A DNA stretch of 38,109 bases from Crocinitomicaceae bacterium (GTDB lineage: Bacteria; Bacteroidota; Bacteroidia; Flavobacteriales_D; Crocinitomicaceae), in assembly GCA_029249445.1 (NCBI GenBank), contig JAQWHI010000007.1, positions 1 to 38,109 on the forward strand, in the 5' to 3' direction. This document shows, piece after piece, positions 5,211 to 14,661 of this stretch. The position numbers and the translations under genes are program-made. Numbering within the stretch: the stretch's first letter is position 1; each line of letters opens with the position of its first letter. The notes under the pieces were generated by a model. The model was not told where the DNA came from. It did not search any database and saw only the letters and a list, made by a program, of their open reading frames with translations.

Positions 5211-7946
5211 ATGTACAAATTACTCTTACTCGTATTTCTCAGTTTTTCGTTTTCTACCTTTGCTCAAAAAGTTAAAGTTACCGGTAGAGTAGTTGATAAG
5301 GGGGGAATTGCTATGGGAATGGTTAAGGTGTATTCTCGATCAGCAATTGATGTCGGAACCCTCTCGGATGAAGATGGATTCTTTCAATTGATATTCAGTG
5401 ATTATAATAAGGCGACTATTTTTGCCACATATTTAGGGGAGAAAATTAGTGTTTTTGTTGATTTAACCGATGGAGATAGTATTCATATCGGAAATCTAAT
5501 AATGCCGATTCAAACTGAAAAAGCCGTTACAGTTATTCGAAATGTTGAAGATCCATTTGTAACAGAATACCTTCCTGTTGCTGATTTTCATAAAATGGCT
5601 ATGGGGAGTGTGCCGAAATATTTAACCCTAACCACAGCGGCGACCTCAAACAACGAATTGACCAACAATTACAATGTTAGGGGAGGCTCATACGATGAGA
5701 ATTTGGTCTATGTGAACGGATTCAATATTTATCGTCCGTTCCTAACACGCTCGGGTCAGCAAGAGGGGATGAGTTTTATCAACACCTCATTAGTCGAATC
5801 GATCCAATTTTCAGCGGGAGGTTTTAGTTCGCAATATGGCGACAAACTGAGTTCTGTTTTAGATATTACATACAAAACTCCAGATGGAAATGGAGAAGAT
5901 TCATTAGAGGCATCTGCTGTAGCATCACTACTAGGTATTGAGGCACATATTGGACATGAGGTAAACAACCGCTTCAATTATCTGGTTGGTGCTAGGTATC
6001 GTTCAAATGGATACTTGTTGAATTCACTTCCAGCAAAAGGAGCATACAATCCTGTTTTTTGGGATGCCCAAGTCCTCGCGAATTTTTCGATCACGGAGAA
6101 TTTAACGTGGTCTACAATAGCTCATTTCTCTTCCAATAATTATCGATTCTCGCCACAAACTTCACAAACTGATTTTGGAACGGCCAATGAGGCGTATTCA
6201 TTCACAATTTATTTTGATGGACAAGAGCAAACCCGGTTTCAAACTATGATGGGGGGGACTGCTTTAAAATGGAAGTCAAAAGAGCGAAAATTTGGGACAA
6301 ATCGGTATTCCAAAACCCATCTTGATTTTTACGCTACAGTGTTCAATACAGACGAAAGGGAGTATTTCGACATTCAAGGGCAATACTTCATCAATGAGCT
6401 AGAAACAGATCCTTCGAAAGAGGCATTTGGAGACTCAATTGCAGTGCTTGGAGTTGGCACATTTCTCAATCACGCCAGAAATAGATTGAATGCTACAATT
6501 TTTAATGTTTATCACAATGGTGATTATACATTCAATAAAGGATACAAGGATCAAGACAGATTAAAGTTTAGTAGCAATGTTTTGAAGTGGGGTGTTAATT
6601 TTCAAATGGATCAATTTGATGATCGATTGAGTGAATGGAGAATGATTGATTCTGCCGGATATTCAGTGCCTCAGTCTTCAGAAAATACTATTGAGTTGTT
6701 TGAAACGATCAAGGGAAATCTTGCTTTGAGTGCGCAGCGATATACTTCTTTCATACAATTGAACTCGATTTGGTCAAAGAATCAAAAGAACAAGATTGTG
6801 CGCGTAAGGAAGTCATACAGAGACAGTGCTGGGAAACGAAAGAAAAAAGAGTACATTGATACAATTCCTGAATCGCTATCCAAATGGGCATTGAGTGCTG
6901 GAACTCGTGCTGGTTTTACAACTTCCAATAACGAGTTTTTTATAACTCCAAGAGTTACTGTTAAGTTTTTTCCCAGAGCATATATGGTTCACAAGTCGGG
7001 TGTTCGAAGAAGGCATATGGTGTTGAAATTTTCTACTGGACTTTATTACCAGCCACCATTTTATCGTGAGTTTAGAACATTCCAAGGTGCTTTGAATATC
7101 GATGTATTGGCACAGAAGTCGTTACATGTTGTAGGTGGAACAGATGTTTATTTCAATATGTGGAATCGCGAGGTTCCTTTTAAATTTACAGCTGAGGCCT
7201 ATTACAAATATATGTGGGATGTAAATACCTATGAGATTGAAAATGTAAGAACAAGATATTATGCAAATAATGATGTTGTTGGTTATGCGTATGGCCTCGA
7301 CTTAAATGTTCATGGTCAGTTTGTAGAGGGAATTGAATCTTTTTTTAAAGTTGGATTCTTAAGAACAATGGAAGATGTATTGAACGATTCATATAACGAG
7401 TATTATAACGCTTCCGGTGAGACTATTATATTTGGATATAGTGAGGATCAATCTGTTGTTGATAGTGCAACAATTTATCCTGGTTACGTTCCTAGGCCAA
7501 CAGATCAGCTGATTAATTTCGGTTCGTTGATACAAGACCGAATGCCGAAATATGAAAGCTTTTCAGTTCAAATGGGAATGCAGTTTGGATCACGTTTGCC
7601 GTATGGTCCTCCCGATTACAATCGGTATAAGGATACATTGCGCATGAAGTCTTATTTCAGAGTGGACATCGGTATGTCTTATGATTTCTTATACCGCCAC
7701 AAACAGCGCAAAACAAATGCTGAAAAAGAAATGCACCTTAATTCAAATTCGAAAATACGGTTAAAAGAAAATTTTTGGTCTCGAAAATTTGATGATGCAA
7801 CGGTGTCTTTTGAAGTTTTCAATTTACTAGGAGTGAACAATGTTCTCTCAAAACAATGGATTCAGGATGTTCAAGGCACTTATTATTCAATTCCAAATTA
7901 TTTGACGCAACGGCGTTTCAATTTGAAGCTAATTCTGCGTTTTTAG
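5211..7946 (+). CDS. TonB-dependent receptor with carboxypeptidase-regulatory-like domain
   Basis: The product has 911 residues. An N-terminal signal peptide (MYKLLLLVFLSFSFSTFAQ) precedes a carboxypeptidase-regulatory-like domain at about 20-100 (VKVTGRVVDKGGIAMGMVKV, DEDGFFQL). A TonB-dependent plug follows at about 130-225 (NNYNVRGGSYDENLVYVNGF, VESIQFSAGGFSSQYGDKLS), then a long beta-barrel ending in an aromatic residue (LKLILRF). It should sit in the outer membrane and import a large or scarce substrate using TonB energy. No SusD partner is adjacent, so this is not a typical polysaccharide utilisation pair and I cannot name the substrate. The next gene also encodes an outer-membrane barrel protein but appears to have its own promoter. 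Confidence 0.92.
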   Translation: MYKLLLLVFLSFSFSTFAQKVKVTGRVVDKGGIAMGMVKVYSRSAIDVGTLSDEDGFFQLIFSDYNKATIFATYLGEKISVFVDLTDGDSIHIGNLIMPIQTEKAVTVIRNVEDPFVTEYLPVADFHKMAMGSVPKYLTLTTAATSNNELTNNYNVRGGSYDENLVYVNGFNIYRPFLTRSGQQEGMSFINTSLVESIQFSAGGFSSQYGDKLSSVLDITYKTPDGNGEDSLEASAVASLLGIEAHIGHEVNNRFNYLVGARYRSNGYLLNSLPAKGAYNPVFWDAQVLANFSITENLTWSTIAHFSSNNYRFSPQTSQTDFGTANEAYSFTIYFDGQEQTRFQTMMGGTALKWKSKERKFGTNRYSKTHLDFYATVFNTDEREYFDIQGQYFINELETDPSKEAFGDSIAVLGVGTFLNHARNRLNATIFNVYHNGDYTFNKGYKDQDRLKFSSNVLKWGVNFQMDQFDDRLSEWRMIDSAGYSVPQSSENTIELFETIKGNLALSAQRYTSFIQLNSIWSKNQKNKIVRVRKSYRDSAGKRKKKEYIDTIPESLSKWALSAGTRAGFTTSNNEFFITPRVTVKFFPRAYMVHKSGVRRRHMVLKFSTGLYYQPPFYREFRTFQGALNIDVLAQKSLHVVGGTDVYFNMWNREVPFKFTAEAYYKYMWDVNTYEIENVRTRYYANNDVVGYAYGLDLNVHGQFVEGIESFFKVGFLRTMEDVLNDSYNEYYNASGETIIFGYSEDQSVVDSATIYPGYVPRPTDQLINFGSLIQDRMPKYESFSVQMGMQFGSRLPYGPPDYNRYKDTLRMKSYFRVDIGMSYDFLYRHKQRKTNAEKEMHLNSNSKIRLKENFWSRKFDDATVSFEVFNLLGVNNVLSKQWIQDVQGTYYSIPNYLTQRRFNLKLILRF

Positions 7947-8003
7947 ATTGAACGCGTTTTTTGATCAGGTGATAAAGTCATTGTTAATCATTTGTAAAAA
8001 AAA

Positions 8004-8033
8004 ATTGCTTCGTACGTCAAATGTTTAATTTTG
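8004..8033 (+). promoter_or_regulatory. Promoter for the DUF5916 gene; decides its start
   Basis: ATTG at 8004-8007 and TAATTTTG at 8026-8033 are separated by 18 nt, a good fit to the TTG/TAnnTTTG promoter. The -7 box overlaps the first in-frame ATG (8021), so translation must begin downstream, at the ATG at 8054. Confidence 0.6.
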
Positions 8034-8053
8034 CACTGCAGAATTACGCACAG

Positions 8054-10507
8054 ATGAATACCAGAAATGTTCTCTTTATCTTTTTTCTATTACTTACTTA
8101 TCAGTGGGTATTTGCTCAGCGATCCTATAAGATTGAAAAGGTAGATGCTTTGATTGATTATGATGGTTTGCTAAATGAAGAGGTTTGGAAGACGACAGAA
8201 ATTGCTGACAGTTTCACTGTTAACTCCCCAGTTTTTGGTGCACAATCGAGGTTTGCCTCTGAAATACACATGTTTTACGACAACAATGCAATTTATATCG
8301 GAGGGAATTTGTTCGATTCCAATCCTGACTCAGTGAACTACGTCCTTTCACAAAGAGACGATACGGGCAATGCTGATTGGTTTGGTATTTCACTAGATCC
8401 TTACGCAAACAGCGTAAGTGCCTTTGCATTTATAGTAACCGCAGCCGGTGTTGAAATCGATGGCTTGGAGTCGTCCGATGGAATGGATGAATCATGGAAT
8501 GCCGTTTGGAAAAGTGCCGTTTCAAAAACTGAATTTGGATGGTCATTTGAATTAAGAATTCCATATTCGGCCCTACGTTTCCCCAATAAATCAATCCAAG
8601 AGTGGAACATGAACTTTTGGAGAGAGGTTCGACGAGTTCGAGAAACATCCCACTGGAATCCAATCGACCCGCAAGTGTTTGGTTCCATTACGCAATCTGG
8701 AAAATTGTATGGGATAGAAAATGTTGTCTCTCCTTTGCGGCTCTCGATTACTCCCTATACGACTGGATATATTGAAAATTCGTTCGACTCTGACTTGGGT
8801 AAACAAACATGGAAACGACGCGTTACTGGAGGAGTAGACTTAAAGTATGGACTCAATGACGCATTCACATTAGACATGACGTTAATTCCTGATTTTGGTC
8901 AAACAACATCTGACCGGCAAATTTTGAATCTTGGACCTTTCGAAGTGAGATACAACGAGAACAGACCTTTTTTTATAGAAGGAACTGATTTATTTCAAAT
9001 TGGAGGTGTCTTTTATTCCAGAAGAATTGGTGCAGCTCCTTTCAATTTCAGCAGGTCATTGGAAAACTTAGACGAAAATGAACAAGTAGTTAACAATCCT
9101 TATGCAGCGCCACTTATTAATGGTACAAAGGTATCTGGAAGAACGAAGAATGGTTTAGGAGTTGGTTTTTTTAATTCTATCGAAGGGCGCACATCTGCGC
9201 TCATTGTCGATTCTCTTGGTGGTGAACGATTTGTTGAAACCAATCCATTAACCAATTACAATGTTTTTGTGTTGTCGCAGAACATGAAGAACAACAGTAG
9301 CATTTCATTTGTAAATACCAATGTTGCCCGAGAGGGAGGGAATAGAGATGCAAATGTTTCTGTTGGAGAGTTGGACCTTTTTTCTAGTGATGGCATGTAT
9401 AGAATTAAGTCGTCATTGAAAAGTTCAGCGGTAATTGATGAGCAAATCAAAAGAGGGCACAGTTTTACAGCAGGTCTTTCAAAGGTATCTGGTCCCGTAC
9501 AATTTGATTTTGGATACTATGAGGAGAGCGATACATATGACCCAAATGACCTTGGTTTTCTCTACAACAATAATGAGAGAGTGTACAGCGCTTCACTTGA
9601 ATTAAATGACTATACAGAAACCAAGCGATTCTACAGAAGAAATTTACGTTTATCGCTGGATTACTCGGAGTTGTATAAACCACAGTTATACACTACGTCA
9701 TTATTCAAATGGAATATTGGTGGACTGCATAAAAAACAGTTGTATACTTATTTGTCAGGAACAATAGATCCATTTGGAGAAGTAAATCATTTTGAGTCTC
9801 GGGATTTTGGTAGAGCAGTTCGTTTTAATCCCAGTTCAAGGTTGGAATGGTACTTTTCGAGTGATTACAGCAAACCCTTTGCTCTAGATGGAAGGATATG
9901 GGGGAGAAATTTCTTTGGTACTGCTCAGCACGGAAAAGGAGTCTTTTTAAGTCCTCGATTTCGATTCTCGGACCGTATCAATGTTATTCTAAGAAGTAAA
10001 CTTGATCAATTTACTGCGGACTATGGATATGTCGCGCATAGTGATTCAAATTATGACGGGGAAGTTATTTTGGGTGTTCGAGATCGCATTGTAGTAGAAA
10101 ATTCAATCGTCGGACAATGGGTATTCACAAAGCGTATGGGATTGGATTTGCGTCTAAGGCACTATTGGCAACAAGTGAACTACAAAGAATTTCGTGAGTT
10201 ACAAGAAGACGGTTGGACAAACTTGAGTACTTACAATCCACTGGATGAAAGTGGAATATCTATACATAGTACAAATTACAATGCATTTACAGTGGATATA
10301 AATTACAGATGGATATTCATTCCAGGAAGTGAATTACGAATCGTTTATAAAAACAATTTATTCCATTCGAAATCAACATTGGATGCCAATTATTTTGAGA
10401 CATTTGAGACCTTGTTTGATCAGCCACAGATCAATAGTATTTCGATGAAGTTTTTGATCTTTTTGGATGCAATTTATCTCAGAAGACAAAACAAAAAAGT
10501 TCAATAG
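8054..10507 (+). CDS. CBM9-like / DUF5916 outer-membrane protein
   Basis: The product has 817 residues. I use the ATG at 8054, because the reading MNTRNVLFIFFLLLTYQWVFAQ is a clean signal peptide and the promoter overlaps the earlier ATG at 8021. Residues about 25-210 resemble a family 9 carbohydrate-binding domain (DALIDYDGLLNEEVWKT, IYIGGNLFDSNPD, GWSFELRIPYSALRFP). The remainder matches DUF5916 (FEVRYNENRPFFIEGTDLFQ, FYSRRIGAAPF) and is rich in alternating strands, consistent with an outer-membrane barrel. The family is widespread in Bacteroidota. Its role is not firmly known; binding or transport of glycans or peptides is a guess from the CBM9 fold. The gene converges on dnaN. Confidence 0.88.
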   Translation: MNTRNVLFIFFLLLTYQWVFAQRSYKIEKVDALIDYDGLLNEEVWKTTEIADSFTVNSPVFGAQSRFASEIHMFYDNNAIYIGGNLFDSNPDSVNYVLSQRDDTGNADWFGISLDPYANSVSAFAFIVTAAGVEIDGLESSDGMDESWNAVWKSAVSKTEFGWSFELRIPYSALRFPNKSIQEWNMNFWREVRRVRETSHWNPIDPQVFGSITQSGKLYGIENVVSPLRLSITPYTTGYIENSFDSDLGKQTWKRRVTGGVDLKYGLNDAFTLDMTLIPDFGQTTSDRQILNLGPFEVRYNENRPFFIEGTDLFQIGGVFYSRRIGAAPFNFSRSLENLDENEQVVNNPYAAPLINGTKVSGRTKNGLGVGFFNSIEGRTSALIVDSLGGERFVETNPLTNYNVFVLSQNMKNNSSISFVNTNVAREGGNRDANVSVGELDLFSSDGMYRIKSSLKSSAVIDEQIKRGHSFTAGLSKVSGPVQFDFGYYEESDTYDPNDLGFLYNNNERVYSASLELNDYTETKRFYRRNLRLSLDYSELYKPQLYTTSLFKWNIGGLHKKQLYTYLSGTIDPFGEVNHFESRDFGRAVRFNPSSRLEWYFSSDYSKPFALDGRIWGRNFFGTAQHGKGVFLSPRFRFSDRINVILRSKLDQFTADYGYVAHSDSNYDGEVILGVRDRIVVENSIVGQWVFTKRMGLDLRLRHYWQQVNYKEFRELQEDGWTNLSTYNPLDESGISIHSTNYNAFTVDINYRWIFIPGSELRIVYKNNLFHSKSTLDANYFETFETLFDQPQINSISMKFLIFLDAIYLRRQNKKVQ

Positions 10508-10523
10508 GACTTGAAAGTTTATT

Positions 10524-10566
10524 AAAAAAAAGCCACTAGAAAATCTAATAGCTTTGGCATATTTTT
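10524..10566. terminator. Possible bidirectional terminator between DUF5916 gene and dnaN
   Basis: An imperfect hairpin, AAAGC-CAC-TAG, loop AAAAT, CTA-ATA-GCTTT (10529-10555), is flanked by a run of A on its left and by TATTTTTG on its right. It could therefore end both converging transcripts. The internal 3x3 mismatch makes this a weak call. Confidence 0.4.
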
Positions 10567-10581
10567 GTTGTTTTCGGTTTA

Positions 10582-11697
10582 TTATCGGTTCAACATCACC
10601 GGCATTACCAACATCAAAATATCTTCATTTTCGGAGGATTCTGAAGGCATCAGCAATCCTGCTTTACTTGGCTCGCTCATTTCAAGTCGGACTTCAGCAG
10701 TATCAATATTGTTCAACATTTCCATAAGAAATCTTGAGTTGAAGCCAATTTCCATATCGTCTCCAGCATAGTTACATGTCAAGCGCTCGTTCGCTTCGTT
10801 TGCGAAGTCTATATCTTCTGCTGATAGTGCTAGTTCAGAACCTGCTAGTTTTAGTTTTATCTGATGCGTGGTTTTGTTTGCAAAGATTGATACCCGCTTG
10901 ATTGAACTCAAGAATTGTAGCCTATCAATAGTTAGAACATTCGGGTTTTCTTTTGGTATAACGGCCTCATAATTTGGATATTTTCCGTCGATAAGTCGGC
11001 AAATTAACACAATATCGTTGAATGTGAAAACAGCATTTGAGTCGTTGTAGTCCAATTGAACTTCTTCGTCGCCTTTGAGGTTTGATTTCAATAAGTTCAA
11101 CGGTTTTTTCGGTAAAATAAAAGAAGAACTCCCTGAGGCCTGAGAATCTGTTCTCGTGTAGCGAACTAATTTGTGCGCATCAGTGGCAACAAAGGTTATG
11201 TTTTCAGGAGAAAATTGACAAAAAACACCGCTCATAACTGGTCGTAAATCATCAACTCCAGTTGCAAAAAGTGTTTTGTTAATTGCGTTTGAGACAATGC
11301 TCCCAGAGATTAGTATGGAACTTGAGTTTTCGAGTGCAGGAGTTCTTGGGAAATCATCTCCATTGTATCCTACCATTTTTGATTTCCCATTGTCATAAGC
11401 TATTTCGATGGAGAAATTTGACATATCAACCAAAAAGGTGCACGGTTGGTCTGGTAAATTCTTAAGGACGTCAAGGAGAAGTTTTGCAGGAATTGCAATT
11501 TTACCTTCCTCTTTGGCTTCCACCTCCATAGAGGTTCGCATCGTAGTTTCTAAGTCAGAGGCTGAAACCGTCAAACGGGCATCTACAATTTCAAATAAGA
11601 AATTATCAAGAATAGGAAGTGTATTGCTCGTGCTCAATACGCCCGAAATTCCTTGGAGGTGCTTTAATAGTGTAGCACTTGAAATAACAAAATTCAT
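10582..11697 (-). CDS. dnaN: DNA polymerase III beta subunit (sliding clamp)
   Basis: The product has 371 residues, the usual length, with the three-fold repeated clamp architecture. Recognisable text: MNFVISSATLLKHLQGISGV, STSNTLPILDNFLFEI, GKIAIPAKLLLDVLKNLPD, FVATDAHKLVRY, LICRLIDGKYPNYEAVIP and the C-terminal LMLVMPVMLNR. It forms the dimeric ring that holds the replicative polymerase on DNA, and it is loaded by the DnaX-containing complex whose gene is also in this window. It is the last gene of a minus-strand run with gldF, gldG and a DUF4340 gene, separated from the last by 98 nt that contain a promoter-like box, so it probably has its own promoter. No dnaA or recF is adjacent. Confidence 0.96.
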   Translation of the reverse strand: MNFVISSATLLKHLQGISGVLSTSNTLPILDNFLFEIVDARLTVSASDLETTMRTSMEVEAKEEGKIAIPAKLLLDVLKNLPDQPCTFLVDMSNFSIEIAYDNGKSKMVGYNGDDFPRTPALENSSSILISGSIVSNAINKTLFATGVDDLRPVMSGVFCQFSPENITFVATDAHKLVRYTRTDSQASGSSSFILPKKPLNLLKSNLKGDEEVQLDYNDSNAVFTFNDIVLICRLIDGKYPNYEAVIPKENPNVLTIDRLQFLSSIKRVSIFANKTTHQIKLKLAGSELALSAEDIDFANEANERLTCNYAGDDMEIGFNSRFLMEMLNNIDTAEVRLEMSEPSKAGLLMPSESSENEDILMLVMPVMLNR

Positions 11698-11719
11698 TTT
11701 ATTAAAATTTTAACCATCT

Positions 11720-11727
11720 CAAAGCTA
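11720..11727 (-). promoter_or_regulatory. Candidate -7 box for dnaN
   Basis: The minus strand reads TAGCTTTG, matching TAnnTTTG, 22 nt before the dnaN ATG (11697). No clear TTTG is found at the normal upstream spacing. Confidence 0.4.
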
Positions 11728-11795
11728 TCAAATTCAGTGGAGTTAGACGATGAAACGCAGCTCCTTTTTTTACCGAGTTATTAACACATTACCAA

Positions 11796-12854
11796 TTACT
11801 CTTCGATTGGAGTTATACCGTCATGAGTTGTAAGCCCTTCGAGATCAAATGGAAAGAATGCATGTCCTAGGATTAAAGGATTGAATACGAAATATTGGCA
11901 TTTAACTAGATTCCCAGCGGGCATTACACACCAAAAGCGATCAAGGTCGGTATTAATGACTTCAGCCATTCCGACATCTGTCCCTACTGATTTGTTTATG
12001 ATGCGATAAAGCTTGAATGTTTCAGATGTTCCTTTGGTATTCTTTACGGTTAGTTCACAGAATGGAGTAGTGGCCTTGAGACTATCCATTTGTGGCACAT
12101 TTAGTTCATAGTTGGCCACATTAAAGTTAACATCCTGAAAATTACTTAGGTAATTGTAAATCGCCGTTGGTTCTACCCCTTGTAACTGCTTTCCGTCTTG
12201 AAATACCTTCATTGTACTTCCCTGCTTTGTCACTTTAAAACTTCGTAAAGGTTCATCATTGAATTTTACCTTCACCATTGAAATATCGGGAAGTTGTAAG
12301 CTAATCATGTCCTGACACATCCATTGCAACGGATCAGAATAAAAACGGGGATCAATAATTCCTTTCATGTTCTTAATACTCATGACTACAGGAAATGCGC
12401 TTTTCCCGTATTCTTTATCGTCTAGTAGCATTATCTGGCCGAGATGGTCTTGGGATGATGGACCGAGATACCATGTTTTTGTCCATTCACCATTTTGAAA
12501 AATTTCAACTTTAATGTTTTGAGCAGCCATTAAATTGGTAAATCGTTTTTTTGACTTGTCTGTAAGGTATCCTTTGAATTCAATGTTTTTGAATGCATCG
12601 ATTACATGATCTACTTTGGTTTGCGTGATACATCCACCATTTTTATCAGTCCAAATGGTTCCTTTTTTCAAAAGCTCAAATTCATTATCGAATTTGTCCG
12701 TGATGATTACTCGGTCTACTGTTGATATATCTTGAATCGCGAATTCAATTAGTTCAGTATCAGATTTACCTTGCTTTTCGGATAGGTTCATTGCTACAAA
12801 AAACAATACCGTTAGTAAAGAAATTGACAGAATAAGAACGATTATTTTTTTCAT
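11796..12854 (-). CDS. DUF4340 domain protein downstream of gldG
   Basis: The product has 352 residues. One N-terminal membrane segment (IIVLILSISLLTVLFFVAM, about residues 4-22) is followed by an extracytoplasmic part. The pattern IEFAIQDISTVDRVIITD, FELLKKGTIWTDKNG and KTWYLGPSS fits DUF4340, a family often encoded next to GldG-type ABC transporter genes. In other bacteria similar proteins sit beside ABC-2 permease/GldG pairs, so a role as an accessory of that complex is likely but unproven. The ATG is 11 nt after the gldG stop, so the two are almost certainly co-transcribed. It has no lipobox, so it should be anchored by its signal-like membrane helix. Confidence 0.75.
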   Translation of the reverse strand: MKKIIVLILSISLLTVLFFVAMNLSEKQGKSDTELIEFAIQDISTVDRVIITDKFDNEFELLKKGTIWTDKNGGCITQTKVDHVIDAFKNIEFKGYLTDKSKKRFTNLMAAQNIKVEIFQNGEWTKTWYLGPSSQDHLGQIMLLDDKEYGKSAFPVVMSIKNMKGIIDPRFYSDPLQWMCQDMISLQLPDISMVKVKFNDEPLRSFKVTKQGSTMKVFQDGKQLQGVEPTAIYNYLSNFQDVNFNVANYELNVPQMDSLKATTPFCELTVKNTKGTSETFKLYRIINKSVGTDVGMAEVINTDLDRFWCVMPAGNLVKCQYFVFNPLILGHAFFPFDLEGLTTHDGITPIEE

Positions 12855-12865
12855 TTAAATTGGGA

Positions 12866-14659
12866 TTAACGGGCGAATTTTCTTTTCCGAATAAAATTCA
12901 TGATGAACGCCAAAGCGATAATTAATGCGATTGGGAGTCCGATATTCAATATCTTATAAAAAGAGGCATCAGCTTTCACTTTTTCCCGATCGATTTCGTG
13001 AATATCAATCTGTCGAGAGCGAATGTCTAAGACGGATGTTTCTCCCATCATAAAGTCGACTAGGTTTTGTATAAACTCTTGATTTCCAAACAGGTGAGGT
13101 TGACGCGCTTTGATAAGATCGATGTCATATATGAGGTCATTTTCTGGTTTCGGTCTGTACATAAATGAATTACCAGTTGGGGTTGGCATGGAGTCGTAGC
13201 GATTTTGTAAAATACGTCCATTTCCAATGAGCACAACTTTTCCTTCTTTTTCGCTTTTCTCGTGGTAATTGATTTCAGGACTTTTTGCAAAATCATCTAC
13301 AATTCGATTCTTGAAGTACGAAGTAAAGGTCCCTTCAGCCAATCCTGCTAAGCAGCGTTTGTTAATATCGCTGTCTGGGTTTGCAGCCAACGGTTCGTTG
13401 CCGTATTGAATTGGAATCATATAACTCACAGTGGGAGCCATACCCGTTACTGTGGAGTTGGTACTTGAAGTTAATATCGGTGTGTGCGCAACATTTTTTT
13501 TCGGAACAAATTTAATTTCATTTGTGTATTTGAGCGATACGGGTTCTAAATTTCGGACTGTAGGATGTGAAGTTGGAGTAGCCATGACATGAAAAAACCA
13601 CGGTATCATTGATGTGTTTTGAAGTCGAACTGGTTTTGGCATACAGCGGGCATCCATTACGTAGTTATCTTCAAGTTTTAACCCGTAGTCAAAGAGTAGT
13701 TTGTCCAATCCGGTTTCAATTCTTGACGTTGGAGATTCATAATACTTCGCAAGAGTGTCTTCTGGTAAGTTGAGTCGGTCAATGAAACACATTAATCGAC
13801 CACCTCGCATCACGAATTGATCTATAAGATACAAGTCTTTTTCAGTGAATTTCGAACGAGGGCGAGCAATAACGAGTCCATCATATCCGTCCAGGGCATG
13901 AATTGAGTCGTTAAGTTCGACATCAGATATTGAATAATAGGGACTTAAAATAGCTCTTGTTCTTTGCGTCTCTGCAAATCGAAGTTCACCATGTCCTTGT
14001 AAGAACCCGATGCGCGGTTTGCTTTCTAATATTACTCTGCGCAGTGAACTGACCAACATGTATTCAAGATTCTTGGTTGAATTTTCAATTACCATCCGCA
14101 TATCTTGCAATTGATAGGGCTGATCTGTTTTTGTTCCGGGTAAGAATTGAACGGCTAGTTGTTTTGCACTTGAGCCAGCGCCGCCGTAGTTGATTATTGC
14201 ACCAGGCCACAGTTGAAGTGTACTTTGTGTGCCATCCTTCGTGAATACTATATCCATAGGTAAGATTCCTCTTCCTCCATCCCACAATTGATCGGTCAAT
14301 TCTCTTTGCTCTTCTTTAGTGCCGATTAACGGATTTATGAATTGATATTCGATTCGGTCTCCGGCATAAATCTTAAATTCTGTCAGTTTATCTTCTACAG
14401 ATCTTTTAAAGTGTTCAATTTCTGCAGGTAAATTACCCGAAAGGTATATTTTAACACTTATCCTTCCCTTGAAGCTTTCTTTTTTTTCAAGAAAGTCAAT
14501 TGTGCTCTCGGCAAGCGAATAACGCTGATCCTCGGTCACATCTATACGCATGTATGCGAAGGAGCTGATAATGTTTATTAAAATAATTGCGGCAAATACA
14601 ATTGATAAAAAAGTCCAATTATATAGCCCTTTAATGAATTTTGTTTTTCTTTCTGCCAT
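12866..14659 (-). CDS. gldG: Gliding-motility ABC transporter accessory protein GldG
   Basis: The product has 597 residues from ATG 14659 (MAERKTKFIKGLYNW). A 14-codon longer frame would run into gldF and is not needed: the chosen ATG is 2 nt after the gldF stop. A membrane helix at about 14-36 (FLSIVFAAIILINIISSF) is followed by a large periplasmic region (YSLAESTIDFLEKKE, KPRIGFLQGHGELRF, YDGLVIARPRSKFTEKDLYLIDQF split here for length), and there is a C-terminal membrane helix (IGLPIALIIALAFIMNFI). In Flavobacterium, GldG works with GldF and the ATPase GldA and is needed for gliding. GldA is not in this window, which is common. Confidence 0.93.
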   Translation of the reverse strand: MAERKTKFIKGLYNWTFLSIVFAAIILINIISSFAYMRIDVTEDQRYSLAESTIDFLEKKESFKGRISVKIYLSGNLPAEIEHFKRSVEDKLTEFKIYAGDRIEYQFINPLIGTKEEQRELTDQLWDGGRGILPMDIVFTKDGTQSTLQLWPGAIINYGGAGSSAKQLAVQFLPGTKTDQPYQLQDMRMVIENSTKNLEYMLVSSLRRVILESKPRIGFLQGHGELRFAETQRTRAILSPYYSISDVELNDSIHALDGYDGLVIARPRSKFTEKDLYLIDQFVMRGGRLMCFIDRLNLPEDTLAKYYESPTSRIETGLDKLLFDYGLKLEDNYVMDARCMPKPVRLQNTSMIPWFFHVMATPTSHPTVRNLEPVSLKYTNEIKFVPKKNVAHTPILTSSTNSTVTGMAPTVSYMIPIQYGNEPLAANPDSDINKRCLAGLAEGTFTSYFKNRIVDDFAKSPEINYHEKSEKEGKVVLIGNGRILQNRYDSMPTPTGNSFMYRPKPENDLIYDIDLIKARQPHLFGNQEFIQNLVDFMMGETSVLDIRSRQIDIHEIDREKVKADASFYKILNIGLPIALIIALAFIMNFIRKRKFAR

Positions 14660-14661
14660 GG

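Noticed and set aside
8401..8806. Overlapping minus-strand open frames inside the DUF5916 gene
   Set aside because: They lie opposite a well-supported coding region, have no recognisable domains and overlap each other.
5211..10507. Polysaccharide utilisation locus
   Set aside because: There is a TonB-dependent receptor and a CBM9-like protein, but no SusD-like lipoprotein, glycoside hydrolase or hybrid two-component regulator.
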